Positions 26,244-36,043 of a stretch of DNA of 64,000 nt are shown here, piece by piece (positions within the stretch are counted from its first letter, which is position 1; every line of letters begins with the position of its first letter). The position numbers and the translations under genes are program-made. The DNA is from an uncultured Lachnospiraceae bacterium (GTDB taxonomy: Bacteria; Bacillota; Clostridia; Lachnospirales; Lachnospiraceae): contig CANREB010000001.1 of NCBI GenBank assembly GCA_947629525.1, positions 1 to 64,000 on the forward strand. Reading direction: 5' to 3'. Below the pieces are notes generated by a model that was not told where the DNA came from, did no database searches, and saw only the letters and a program-made list of their open reading frames with translations.

Positions 26244-27001
26244 ATTTCACCAATCCATAACCTTGCTTTCAGTTTATATCTATGCATGACCAAAAAACTC
26301 CGTATCTCACGTTCTTTTTCAATTCCCTTGTTATTCTCTATAACAATATAATCTATGACCACCTCATTAAAATCAATTCCATTAAGTACATCTAACTCAG
26401 CACCTTCAACATCAACTGACATAAAATCTACATGATTGATGTTATATTTTTTAAATACACTTTTTAAAGTTAACACTTTAACTTTATATCTTTTCGATAC
26501 TTTACCATTATAATCTACTGTTTTAACAATTCCAGACATGTAATCATCTTCGCATTCACAAAATTCGCTTTCACCATTTCTACTACCCACCGCGACTGGA
26601 AGACATTTTATTGCCCTATATTCTTTCCACTTCGAATACATTTTAGGCATTGGCTCAAAAGCCAGTCCACTCCAATTTCTATTCAATTTGAAAAAATAAG
26701 TATTATTAATATGAATCGGATTGTTCCCTCCTACATCAAGAAACACACCATTTTTCTTCCCAGCAAATATATAATGATCTAAATAGTAATCCTGATAAAA
26801 TTGTGAATAGTATTGTATTCCATCAAAAATCTTATTACTTTTTACATATGGATTCAAAATAACTAGTCCAGGAACATCCGCATCAGAAACACACATCATA
26901 TCATACTTCCTAAGTGTTTCATCTAATACACGCTTTTCTTCACGTTCCAATAATTTTTTATTTACAATATTCTTTATACACTGTGGCGTTATTTTTTGCA
27001 A
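26225..27001 (-). CDS. FkbM-type methyltransferase
   Basis: This 258-aa protein has NGVFLDVGGNNPIHINNTYF near residue 84 (SAM motif) and DFMSVDVEGAELDVLNGIDF near residue 190 (FkbM signature). It probably methylates a sugar hydroxyl. The first codon of the frame is TTG with no convincing ribosome site, so the true start may lie a little further in. It follows the exporter ATPase gene by 14 bp. Unlike the other FkbM gene it contains no G-tract. Confidence 0.8.
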   Translation of the reverse strand: MQKITPQCIKNIVNKKLLEREEKRVLDETLRKYDMMCVSDADVPGLVILNPYVKSNKIFDGIQYYSQFYQDYYLDHYIFAGKKNGVFLDVGGNNPIHINNTYFFKLNRNWSGLAFEPMPKMYSKWKEYRAIKCLPVAVGSRNGESEFCECEDDYMSGIVKTVDYNGKVSKRYKVKVLTLKSVFKKYNINHVDFMSVDVEGAELDVLNGIDFNEVVIDYIVIENNKGIEKEREIRSFLVMHRYKLKARLWIGEIWEKKD

Positions 27002-27015
27002 TTACAAATAAGTAT

Positions 27016-28308
27016 TTATTGATTTGACGTAATTACCTCCCTAACTATTACATCATTTAATCTGAAATTACCCCAAAATTTTTTTTCAAAATTCAGTCTA
27101 TTTGCGTTTCCATTTGACTCAACTTCAAATAAAATTTTTGTCGTTGGTTCATCATAGGTTTCATGCCCAGCTAATTCACCCATTGAAAACACCGCAAATT
27201 TAAAACAGTACTGTCCTGGCACAAGTGATTCTAATCCAATACTAAATTCTACTATCTTCTTCTCGTCTTTTTTGATATCACAAATTTCATCTGTTTCAAT
27301 TAATGCAACTGGCGAATTATCCAATGAATGTACTGGACAATAAAACCGTAATCCTTCTATAGCCTCATTCCCTTTTAAAATCACTCTTATTTGCATTCTG
27401 CTATGTTCTATATAAATTGGCAACTCTGTACCAATAAATTCTAAGCTTTCAATAAAAATTTTACTTCCATAATGTTTTACCATTCTATCTGCATATTGAA
27501 AATCATAGTAACGCACTAATTCCCCTCTTGAGCTTCCCATATATATTGTAATTGCTTTATCAACGTTCCCATCGTAAACTAACTTTCCCCGATCAAGTAC
27601 AATACAACGAGTACACAATTGCCTTATCGTATTCATATTGTGACTTACATAAAAAACCGTTTTTTTATTATTTATAGCAGCATTACTCATAGAACCCAAA
27701 CATTTTCTTTGAAACTTTAAATCTCCAACAGCCAACACTTCATCCATAATCATAATCTCAGATTCAAGATGCGCCGCAACAGAAAACGCTAATTTCACAT
27801 ACATTCCTGAAGAATATCTCTTTACAGGTGTATCTATAAACTGTCTGCATTCAGAAAAATCTATTATTGCCTCTAGTTTTTCATCTACTTCCGCTTTAGT
27901 CATACCTAAAATAGCGCCATTCATATATATATTTTCACGTCCGGTAAGCTCTGGATGAAAGCCAGTCCCCACCTCCAACATACTGGCTATCCGCCCATTT
28001 ATACCTATTTTTCCCTCCGTAGGTGCTGTCACTCGTGATAATAATTTCAACAGTGTAGACTTTCCTGCCCCATTGGCACCGATAATCCCTACCGCCTCAC
28101 CCCTCTTCACCTCAAAGCTTACCCCGTTTAAAGCATAAAATGTTTCACCTATTTTAGTCTGATCTGTACCTATTAGCGTATTAGGATCCTCTTTACCACG
28201 TTTTCTAGCCCACCAGCTTTTTAAATCACCTGCCAATGTTCCTCCGCCTATAGCTCCTAACTTATATTGTTTTTTTACGTTTTCCACCTTTATAGCTATG
28301 TCTGACAT
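27016..28308 (-). CDS. Polysaccharide ABC exporter ATPase (TagH/Wzt-like)
   Basis: This 430-aa ATPase has Walker A GIIGANGAGKST near residue 76, signature YSSGMYVKLAFSVA near residue 163, and Walker B IMIMDEVLAVGD. Residues from about 260 onward form an extra C-terminal domain of the Wzt type, which in known systems recognises the finished glycan before export. With the permease 13 bp upstream it forms a TagGH/Wzm-Wzt exporter, so at least one polymer of this locus is completed inside the cell and exported by ABC transport. Confidence 0.9.
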   Translation of the reverse strand: MSDIAIKVENVKKQYKLGAIGGGTLAGDLKSWWARKRGKEDPNTLIGTDQTKIGETFYALNGVSFEVKRGEAVGIIGANGAGKSTLLKLLSRVTAPTEGKIGINGRIASMLEVGTGFHPELTGRENIYMNGAILGMTKAEVDEKLEAIIDFSECRQFIDTPVKRYSSGMYVKLAFSVAAHLESEIMIMDEVLAVGDLKFQRKCLGSMSNAAINNKKTVFYVSHNMNTIRQLCTRCIVLDRGKLVYDGNVDKAITIYMGSSRGELVRYYDFQYADRMVKHYGSKIFIESLEFIGTELPIYIEHSRMQIRVILKGNEAIEGLRFYCPVHSLDNSPVALIETDEICDIKKDEKKIVEFSIGLESLVPGQYCFKFAVFSMGELAGHETYDEPTTKILFEVESNGNANRLNFEKKFWGNFRLNDVIVREVITSNQ

Positions 28309-28321
28309 ATAATACCCACTC

Positions 28322-29173
28322 CTATACAGTATCCATAAAAGTTCTTTCTACTTTATTAAATAGCAATACCCCTGCCATAAATACAATTACTGTTACTGCA
28401 ATACTTAATAACCAATACATTCCTTCAAAATCGCCTGTGCCAATAAGAGCATACTTATAATTTTGTATTATCGAAGACATAGGATTAAGAAGAATTACTG
28501 TTTTTAATACTCCTTTTACCTCAGATATAGGATAAACAATGGGCGTAAGATACATCCACAAATTAAGCCCAAATCCAACCAATATAGTCAAGTCCCTATA
28601 TTTTGTAGTAAGCGACGATACAATTATGCCTACTCCCAGACCAAATATAGCTGTTTGAAGCATTAACAGCGGTATTAAGATAACCGACATTCCTACATGA
28701 ATCGAATACCCCTTCAATTCATATATAACTATAGCAATAATTGACATTATAAATACTATAGACATGTTGACAGCCGCATATATGACTGATGAGATCGGCA
28801 TTGTAAGCCTTGGAAAATATACTTTTCCCATGATTCCCGCATTACTTACAAATGTTGACGATGTCACATTCACACATGTTGAAAAATAATTCCATAATGT
28901 ATAGCCACACAAATAAAACAGAAAATACGGTACTCCGTCTGACTGAATGCCCGCTATATTACCAAAAATAATAGTTGATATAAATGATGATATCAACGGA
29001 TTAATTATGAACCACAACGGTCCCAATATCGTCTGTTTGTATTGCGCTGTAAATTCACGCTTTACAAACAAGAATATCAAATCCTTATATCGAAACACTT
29101 CCTTAAAGTTCAAATCATACCATTTTCTATATGGAGTAATAACAATATCCCACTCCTCTTTTTCATCCCACAT
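28322..29173 (-). CDS. ABC-2 type polysaccharide exporter permease (TagG/Wzm-like)
   Basis: This 283-aa membrane protein has six segments. The amphipathic start (YKDLIFLFVKREFTAQYKQT, then LGPLWFIINPLISSF) is typical of ABC-2 polysaccharide permeases, and the last segments include LNPMSSIIQNYKYAL. It forms the channel for the ATPase that follows 13 bp later. Substrate identity is not visible. Confidence 0.9.
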   Translation of the reverse strand: MWDEKEEWDIVITPYRKWYDLNFKEVFRYKDLIFLFVKREFTAQYKQTILGPLWFIINPLISSFISTIIFGNIAGIQSDGVPYFLFYLCGYTLWNYFSTCVNVTSSTFVSNAGIMGKVYFPRLTMPISSVIYAAVNMSIVFIMSIIAIVIYELKGYSIHVGMSVILIPLLMLQTAIFGLGVGIIVSSLTTKYRDLTILVGFGLNLWMYLTPIVYPISEVKGVLKTVILLNPMSSIIQNYKYALIGTGDFEGMYWLLSIAVTVIVFMAGVLLFNKVERTFMDTV

Positions 29174-29195
29174 TTTCTTTGTATCTCCTATATTA

Positions 29196-30584
29196 TTAAT
29201 TGTTTTTTTCCTTTTTAGGCCAAAGAATCCGTTTTACTGCACGTGGAAATCTTAATAACTTTGTGCCTACCCTGCGATCAAATGAAGTATCTAAAACATA
29301 GTTCACCCGGAAATTTACGCCTGCATATAATGTATCAAATAGTGAATTTATCAACGAATAATTCTGCCCGCAATCCATACTCTTACTCCTATCCTTATCC
29401 GATATCTCCATGCTTTTAAAAATTTTTGTCCAATTTTCCCTGTAATTGTACCTACTAACATTATTAAAGCTTTCTTTCGCTTCCTGCTCCATCTGATATC
29501 TTATGTCATGATCCAACAACACTTCGCATAAATTCTCTGACATTTTATTTATATCACCTATCTGAGCTGTCTTGATTCCCATTCCATCGTTGACTAAGGA
29601 TAAATAGGGTAATGAATACATTACACATGGTTTTCCATATGCCTTACTCTCCAATAGAACATATGAATATCCTTCTTTTTCAGAAGTCATCATTACCACT
29701 GCGCTATTCTGATAATATTTTCCTACATTTTTATGATATCCATGAAAATGTACCAAGTCACTTACTCCCAGTTCCCCACAAAGCAGCCTCGCATTCTTTA
29801 TATCAATATCATTACCTGTTCCAACAATATCAAGTTCTACATCTGCGACTTTTTTTTTGACTTCCGCAATTACACGCAAGGCGTCATCCAACCTTTTCCC
29901 CTGTGCAATGCGTCCAATCCACAACACGTGATGATTGTTAATATCACTGTGTGCAGATTGCACCTCCCTAATTTCGTCGGGTATAGGATTTTCTAATCGA
30001 ACCACCTCACACCCACATAATTCATAAAACTTTGCATTTACATCACTCAATGCAATAATCTTATCACACAGTGCAAATACTCGCCCCGAAACCATAGAAT
30101 AATCACTTGCCAACGTATAAATATTTGAGAAATGACCATGGCTATATACAATAAACGGAATTCCCAAGGACTTAACCGTCAGCATTTCCCACAAAAGCAC
30201 TTCGCTTTCCCATCCGTTGTGAATAAATACATCAATATGTTTGTCAATAATCCCGTCTTCTATCGCACACAGTCTACCTTCTATATTATCATCCATAGGA
30301 ATAACAATCCTGTGCACTTCTTCAGGATAGTAATAATCTTTAGGATTAGGACTTTCTTCCGTAAAAAGTACTACCTTGTATCCCATGTCAATCCATACAG
30401 GCATAAGATTAGAAATTGCTCTTTCTATGCCCCCATCATAAATACGATGATAATAAACTCCTATTGTTTTAATTACATTTTTATTCCTGGCAATCAATTC
30501 TCTGTTATTTTCAAAATACTGTAAAACTTCAATTATAGAATGTCTTTTTCGTAAACTGCAGATTTTCTTTGCACACTCTGCCAT
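29196..30584 (-). CDS. GT4 family glycosyltransferase
   Basis: This protein of about 462 aa is a GT-B enzyme. It has YYHRIYDGGIERAISNLMPV near the start, LWIGRIAQGKRLDDALRVI in the second domain, and SEKEGYSYVLLESKAYGKPC with the E-x7-E motif. A C-terminal extension of about 80 aa (...DTLYAGVNFRVNYVLD) is not part of the usual fold. I start at ATG 30584 behind AGAGGTGA. The preceding GT2 gene stops at 30590, just upstream. Confidence 0.85.
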   Translation of the reverse strand: MAECAKKICSLRKRHSIIEVLQYFENNRELIARNKNVIKTIGVYYHRIYDGGIERAISNLMPVWIDMGYKVVLFTEESPNPKDYYYPEEVHRIVIPMDDNIEGRLCAIEDGIIDKHIDVFIHNGWESEVLLWEMLTVKSLGIPFIVYSHGHFSNIYTLASDYSMVSGRVFALCDKIIALSDVNAKFYELCGCEVVRLENPIPDEIREVQSAHSDINNHHVLWIGRIAQGKRLDDALRVIAEVKKKVADVELDIVGTGNDIDIKNARLLCGELGVSDLVHFHGYHKNVGKYYQNSAVVMMTSEKEGYSYVLLESKAYGKPCVMYSLPYLSLVNDGMGIKTAQIGDINKMSENLCEVLLDHDIRYQMEQEAKESFNNVSRYNYRENWTKIFKSMEISDKDRSKSMDCGQNYSLINSLFDTLYAGVNFRVNYVLDTSFDRRVGTKLLRFPRAVKRILWPKKEKNN

Positions 30585-30589
30585 ACAAT

Positions 30590-31609
30590 TCACCTCTTAT
30601 ACAGACTGCTTATATAGCTACAAGCTCCTTTCATTCTGTTCATCAAACCCACGTATCTTTCTTTTCTTTTCATATTTCTATACCACCGCTCATAACATCT
30701 GGGATTTTTTGCAAACAACCTGTATTGTTTCGGAATCTCAATATTATCATACCTTTCTAACATATATCTTTCTGCAATCCACAATCGTTTCAACCATTCT
30801 GCGTCTAGTTTTTCCTTCCTGGTTTTAATATCATAATACCTGTCAATTGCATAATCACAGTAGCCTTTTACAGCAACTATAAATACATCATATATTTTAT
30901 GCGCATTAGCAAAGTTTACTCTGCTTTCAAGTGCTGCTAATGTGTCCTCAATCCTTTGAGAAGTATACTTCGCAATAATAGAATTATCCCGTATTGTATA
31001 AAAGTATAGTGCTTCATCCACAACAGCAATCTTATCACATTCCCATAAAATTTTGTGTATGACAAATTCATCCTCATGCAATCTGCCAAAAGGGTATCGT
31101 ATTTCATCAAAAATCTTTCTCTTGTACAACTTGTTCCATGCCACTACTGTCGGAATATTAAGCAATGCCTGCTCTTTTGTAAGAACTTCATATCTAACTT
31201 GCTCTCTATTAATTACCCTTTTGCTAAAAGACGCATCTTCCCTTTCATAACCGCATACCACTAAATCCGACTGTTCATTATTCATAACCGATAGCATAAT
31301 CTCATACATCTGTGGATGTATCCAATCATCACCATCTACAAATGCCAGACAGTCACCACGAGCTTTATCAATTCCATAATTACGTGCATCCGACAATCCT
31401 CCGTTTGTCTTATGATATACTTTTATCCGTGAATCCTGCTTGGCATACTGCTCACATATATCTCCGCTTCCGTCATTAGAGCCATCATCCACTAAAATAA
31501 TTTCTAAATTAGGATATGTCTGTTCCATAACAGAACGTATGCATTGCCCCACATACTCTTTCACATTATAAATAGGTATGATAATACTAATCAGTTCTTT
31601 TGGCAACAT
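30590..31609 (-). CDS. GT2 family glycosyltransferase
   Basis: This 339-aa GT-A enzyme begins ISIIIPIYNVKEYVGQCIRS, with the donor-binding LVDDGSNDGSG and DxD FVDGDDWIHPQM near residue 92. The acceptor-side E-D residues lie in PFGRLHEDEFV. It is soluble and presumably membrane-associated, adding one sugar to the glycan from an unknown donor. It overlaps the translation signals of the downstream GT4 gene, indicating co-translation. Confidence 0.85.
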   Translation of the reverse strand: MLPKELISIIIPIYNVKEYVGQCIRSVMEQTYPNLEIILVDDGSNDGSGDICEQYAKQDSRIKVYHKTNGGLSDARNYGIDKARGDCLAFVDGDDWIHPQMYEIMLSVMNNEQSDLVVCGYEREDASFSKRVINREQVRYEVLTKEQALLNIPTVVAWNKLYKRKIFDEIRYPFGRLHEDEFVIHKILWECDKIAVVDEALYFYTIRDNSIIAKYTSQRIEDTLAALESRVNFANAHKIYDVFIVAVKGYCDYAIDRYYDIKTRKEKLDAEWLKRLWIAERYMLERYDNIEIPKQYRLFAKNPRCYERWYRNMKRKERYVGLMNRMKGACSYISSLYKR

Positions 31610-31624
31610 ATATGACCTTTCAAA

Positions 31625-33889
31625 TTAATCTTTTCCATTAATCAATTTTTTGCTCACAGCATTGGCAACCAAGTTAATATACTGTCCCAAAAATGGGATC
31701 TTTATCAACGCCGCATAAGTTGAATATAATATTAACAAAATTCCCTTTACTTTAGGCTGTTCTTCTTTTACTTTAGACTGTTCTTCCCATTTTAAATATA
31801 TTGTATAATAATCCGTTGAAAAATGCGAAACGATTCGCAATGCATTTGATAACTGCTGTCGTTTTTTTTCTCTGTCTCTGTCAGTACAAAGCATTTGAAT
31901 TTCATTATGAAGTTTATCTATCATAAGTTCAATTGAAAAACCGTCCTCTATCTTTTTCCGAGCAGCATTCCCTAATTTATCCGCATAGTCCTTATCGCCT
32001 AATATCTGCACAAGCTTATTTACATACATCTCCACTTCAGATTGGGCATATTTTCTATTATTCGTATCCATTGCTGATTGCTGTAATGGCACCAACGCTC
32101 CCACATCATCACCAACTAAATCTTTCTGTCCTCCCACATCACTGCTGACTATAGGCACTCCCATTGAACATGATTCATATGCAGTAAGCGTCAATCCCTC
32201 ATTAATAGAACATATCAAGACAACGTTAGCATCCCTGTAACAGGCTCTCATATTATTACTTGCTCCAAGACAATATATGGTTTTCTGCAGCTTTTTTTTC
32301 TTAATTGCCCTCTGCAGTTCGTCCAACTGAGGTCCGTCACCTACAACAGCAAATGCAACATCCGGAACTGCCTTAATTACTCCATACGCTATGTCTATTA
32401 TCATAAACGGACGTTTCTGAGCGCATATTCTACAGGGAAACAATATAATCGGACGTTCCATAGATATCCCCATCTTTTCATGCAGATACCCTGCTTTCTC
32501 TTTTGACTGATCAAAATATTTATGGTCAACTCCTATATACATGCATTCAACCGAATTGGGATCACAGCCAAATTCATTTATAAGCACCTGCCTGGTTGAA
32601 CTGTTACAGACATATGTCTTTTCTGTAATTCCATTAGCCGCTGCCGATGTCCTAGCATATCCCCCGGCTCTCCAACACCAATCTTCCAAATGTAAATAAT
32701 CAATAATTACTAATTCAGGAAAATGTTCTCTTATCCATGGAAGCATATAATATCCTATATAAGAACTTGACACTATCAATATATCTATCAGACGACTTTG
32801 AATAATATATGATACATACTCAATAAAATGTGCCGGCGTTAAAAATTCTGCCATACAATATACTTCATCTGTATATTCTTCAAAGCGCTGTCTCCATATA
32901 TGATCTGCATGTATGGTTGTAAGTACATAATTTTTATATCCCAGATTATTTAACCCTGCTATCGCATCAAGGTTAAACTTATCAGCTCCTCCCATAACCA
33001 TCTGCGGAATAAGCCATAAGACTCTTTTTTCGGATTTCTCATAATCATTACTTTTTTCCCATTCAGTATACTCCGCCCGATAAAAAGCATTCTCATCATA
33101 CTCGTCAATAAAACTAATTCCTTTTACCTTAATATCAACACCCTTTGCGGCTTCTTTTATCAAATGTTCACAAAATTTTTTCTGTTCTTTGTTTCTTTCA
33201 ACAGTTGAGCTTCTACCGCTATCATGCCTTCGATACCAAAACAATTCTATTGGAACCCGAACAGGCCGCATATGCTTGCTAAGCATATCCAGCCAAAACC
33301 TCCAGTCCTCATGGTATGGCCATTTCTCAACTTTATATCCGCCAACACTTTCATAAGCCCGTTTCCGAATCATTGCCGTTACAACAAGGAAGTTCTCTTT
33401 TTTCATTTTCTTGGCGTTAAACTTCCTTTTCCAAACATACTCCTGTCCTTGAAAGCCTACTGAATCTGTATATGCCCAAGATGCCTCTTGATTATAATAT
33501 AACACCCAGTACAAATATTCCAAGTATTGAGGTGCAATCAAATCATCAGAATCAAGCGGTACCAATAGCTCTGTACTTGCATATTCAGCCCCTGTATTTC
33601 TAGCATATGATGGGCCATGGTTCGACTGGTCTACTACCTTAATCCTTCTATCTTTTTTTGCATATTTATTCAAGATATCTATATCCTCTTGATTTGTACT
33701 GCCATCATTTACTATTATCCATTCAAACCAAGGAAATGTCTGGTTCATTACAGAATTGAAAGTTTCCTCAAAATATTTTCCAGCATTATAATACGGTGTC
33801 ACTATCGTAACCAAAGCCTCATCTATACCCGGACTATAAAAACGTGTTCTTCTTTTTCCGGGTCTTTTTGAAAAATCAAAATCAGACAT
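31625..33889 (-). CDS. Two-domain GT2-GT4 glycosyltransferase
   Basis: This protein of about 754 aa joins two enzymes. Residues up to about 270 form a GT2 domain (VTIVTPYYNAGKYFEETFNS, DxD LVPLDSDDLIAPQYL). Residues from about 290 to 640 form a GT4 domain (IILFPCRICAQKRPFMII, SINEGLTLTAYESCSMGVPI). A C-terminal tail with a possible amphipathic segment (LGQYINLVANAVSKKL) may bind the membrane. I place the start at ATG 33889 after AGGAAGG. It may add two sugars in succession or a repeating disaccharide. Confidence 0.85.
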   Translation of the reverse strand: MSDFDFSKRPGKRRTRFYSPGIDEALVTIVTPYYNAGKYFEETFNSVMNQTFPWFEWIIVNDGSTNQEDIDILNKYAKKDRRIKVVDQSNHGPSYARNTGAEYASTELLVPLDSDDLIAPQYLEYLYWVLYYNQEASWAYTDSVGFQGQEYVWKRKFNAKKMKKENFLVVTAMIRKRAYESVGGYKVEKWPYHEDWRFWLDMLSKHMRPVRVPIELFWYRRHDSGRSSTVERNKEQKKFCEHLIKEAAKGVDIKVKGISFIDEYDENAFYRAEYTEWEKSNDYEKSEKRVLWLIPQMVMGGADKFNLDAIAGLNNLGYKNYVLTTIHADHIWRQRFEEYTDEVYCMAEFLTPAHFIEYVSYIIQSRLIDILIVSSSYIGYYMLPWIREHFPELVIIDYLHLEDWCWRAGGYARTSAAANGITEKTYVCNSSTRQVLINEFGCDPNSVECMYIGVDHKYFDQSKEKAGYLHEKMGISMERPIILFPCRICAQKRPFMIIDIAYGVIKAVPDVAFAVVGDGPQLDELQRAIKKKKLQKTIYCLGASNNMRACYRDANVVLICSINEGLTLTAYESCSMGVPIVSSDVGGQKDLVGDDVGALVPLQQSAMDTNNRKYAQSEVEMYVNKLVQILGDKDYADKLGNAARKKIEDGFSIELMIDKLHNEIQMLCTDRDREKKRQQLSNALRIVSHFSTDYYTIYLKWEEQSKVKEEQPKVKGILLILYSTYAALIKIPFLGQYINLVANAVSKKLINGKD

Positions 33890-33952
33890 TTTAGTATTCC
33901 TTCCTGTCAGATACGTAATAAACAAATAATAACTATTTTATTTTCAAAATTA

Positions 33953-35068
33953 TTATACACTTCTGCCACACATTAATTTATATTTATTAACATCTGCTTT
34001 CTTTATAAAATATTTTAGCCTGCGAAATACCCCTCTAGGTATGCTTTTTACAATCCTAAGCATTTCTATCAAATCTATTAATACATAATCGGCAAACTTG
34101 CCATGCATAATCAGCTTAATATATATTTTATTAGGATAGTTAGATAAATCAGATTTTTCAATATCTTTAAATATGTCTGTATCCTTTATTATGTTTTCAA
34201 TACAATTCATTCTTTCTTTTATGGTATGTGAAGATTTTTTTAGCCGATTCATTCCTCCATCTATTAGGTATAGTCTATATGCCTGCAACTGTGCGTCAAT
34301 ATCCGGATTCATTTTTTTTGAAAATTCTTCTTTTAAATATACATACAAATTAGATATCTGTTCAAAATATTTCAATACATTATCATTTTTCCTTGTCAAG
34401 GATCCTTCCACGACACGATAATGATATCCTGAAATGCTATTATCTATAACTATACTCTTACAATTAAAAAGTATCGGAAAAGTAACCCCTGCATCATCTC
34501 CCATTGTTATATCATTTGGTATTTTCATATGATATTCTATCAAGATTTCCCTCTTACAAAGCTTTGTCCATAACGATGGCCAAATTGAAAACGTATAAAA
34601 ATTGCCTTGATTCATTATTTTATCATACAATGAACTTAATTCCTCGCCTTGATAAAAGCCGTTAGATAATCTGTTTTTCATATATACCACGCTCGTTCCG
34701 AAGTCCTGCATAAACGCACATACCACAACATCCGGATAATCTTTTTCAGCACATTTATACAATTTCTCAAGCGTATCTAATTCGAGGTAATCATCAGAAT
34801 CAACAAATGTAATATAATCCCCCGTTGCCACCTTAACACCGGCCTTCCGAGCACTCACAGAGCCCTCATTATCTTTACTTATTACTTGTATTCGCTTATC
34901 GTTCTGGGCATATTTATTACAAATCAATAGTGAGCTATCAGTTGATCCATCATTTACCAGTATTACCTCTATATTGCGGAAGCTTTGGTTTATTATACTT
35001 TCTATACATTCACATAAATATTTCTCTGTATTATAAATCGGAACAATTACCGAGATTTTTATCATCAT
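33953..35068 (-). CDS. GT2 family glycosyltransferase
   Basis: This 371-aa GT-A protein has KISVIVPIYNTEKYLCECIE at the start, LVNDGSTDSSLLICN, the DxD motif ITFVDSDDYLELDTLEKLY, and an acceptor-region D-D in NDITMGDDAGVTFPI. The C-terminus is basic and aromatic, perhaps membrane-associated. Donor and acceptor are unknown. It lies 25 bp downstream of the GT6 gene in the same transcript. Confidence 0.85.
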   Translation of the reverse strand: MMIKISVIVPIYNTEKYLCECIESIINQSFRNIEVILVNDGSTDSSLLICNKYAQNDKRIQVISKDNEGSVSARKAGVKVATGDYITFVDSDDYLELDTLEKLYKCAEKDYPDVVVCAFMQDFGTSVVYMKNRLSNGFYQGEELSSLYDKIMNQGNFYTFSIWPSLWTKLCKREILIEYHMKIPNDITMGDDAGVTFPILFNCKSIVIDNSISGYHYRVVEGSLTRKNDNVLKYFEQISNLYVYLKEEFSKKMNPDIDAQLQAYRLYLIDGGMNRLKKSSHTIKERMNCIENIIKDTDIFKDIEKSDLSNYPNKIYIKLIMHGKFADYVLIDLIEMLRIVKSIPRGVFRRLKYFIKKADVNKYKLMCGRSV

Positions 35069-35092
35069 TATTTACCCCAACTAAACCACCAA

Positions 35093-35917
35093 CTAACCTT
35101 TTTTCATGAAAAAATAAATAACTTTCCATATAAGCATATATACATCATTTATTCTTCTTATTATAAAATGCCATTTTTTTCTCTTACCCTTATCTTCTTT
35201 AAATTTTATATCTATTACCTTTTTCTTATCACGCAATAAGAATATTGTCTCATATGGAATATCCCAATCCTCCGGATAGCAATAAGAAGGCGAAAGCACT
35301 TTGTAGTCATTGCGCTCTAAAATATACTTATTTATATGAGATTCATCATGCCATTTTGCTATAATCCCTTTATCATAATCTTCTTGTATTTTACTATCCA
35401 ATTCATTGATAAGCTTCAAAAATTCATTTGTTTTTCCACCGTTAACCCCTCCGCATACATATATATCACCCTTATATCTTGGTATATACGCATTACTTTT
35501 CTTCTGTCTGTCATAAGGATACTCATACGGTTTATTACCATACCATCCCGGATGCTGCACAACAAGCAGATTTTCTTTTAACGGCAAAAACATTTCTTCC
35601 GTTACACTTTTTGTACATACAATATTAGAATTCATAAAAAAGATATAATCAAACTGTTTTAAATCTTCTGCAATTCTTTTAAACATTTTAAAGCGAAACA
35701 GTGTATTATCCGGCCACCCCAAATCAGACTGAAACAGCTTATGAATCCTTTGATTACCTGCTTCCCCGTAAATTTTTTCTGCATCAGTAAACACGAAATA
35801 TTCTATGCATGAGTTATTTAAAAAATATTTTTCAAAGCTAATATAAAAATCTTTCCAAAATTGTACGTAACTACCAGTGCATATATATAGGATTCCTATC
35901 TTATATTTCGTATCCAT
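35093..35917 (-). CDS. GT6 family (ABO-type) glycosyltransferase
   Basis: This 274-aa protein matches GT6. It has KIGILYICTGSYVQFWKDFY at the start, DYIFFMNSNIVCTKSVTE with the NxN that replaces the DxD of animal enzymes in bacterial GT6, VQHPGWYG, and WHDESHINKYILERNDYKVL. Family members transfer alpha-linked galactose or GalNAc, often to the H structure (Fuc-alpha-1,2-Gal), giving blood-group B or A type products. The length fits a bacterial catalytic domain with no membrane anchor. The GT11 next to it could make exactly such an acceptor. Donor choice is not predictable by eye. Confidence 0.85.
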   Translation of the reverse strand: MDTKYKIGILYICTGSYVQFWKDFYISFEKYFLNNSCIEYFVFTDAEKIYGEAGNQRIHKLFQSDLGWPDNTLFRFKMFKRIAEDLKQFDYIFFMNSNIVCTKSVTEEMFLPLKENLLVVQHPGWYGNKPYEYPYDRQKKSNAYIPRYKGDIYVCGGVNGGKTNEFLKLINELDSKIQEDYDKGIIAKWHDESHINKYILERNDYKVLSPSYCYPEDWDIPYETIFLLRDKKKVIDIKFKEDKGKRKKWHFIIRRINDVYMLIWKVIYFFMKKG

Positions 35918-36043
35918 ACTACTCTCCTAATTTATATTCAAATTGTTCGGTCTAATATATGATTATAATCCATAATTTAAGCATGACTGAAACTTTATGA
36001 ACATATTTGTTCCAATTAATCAAATCCAGTAATCAATCTCATT

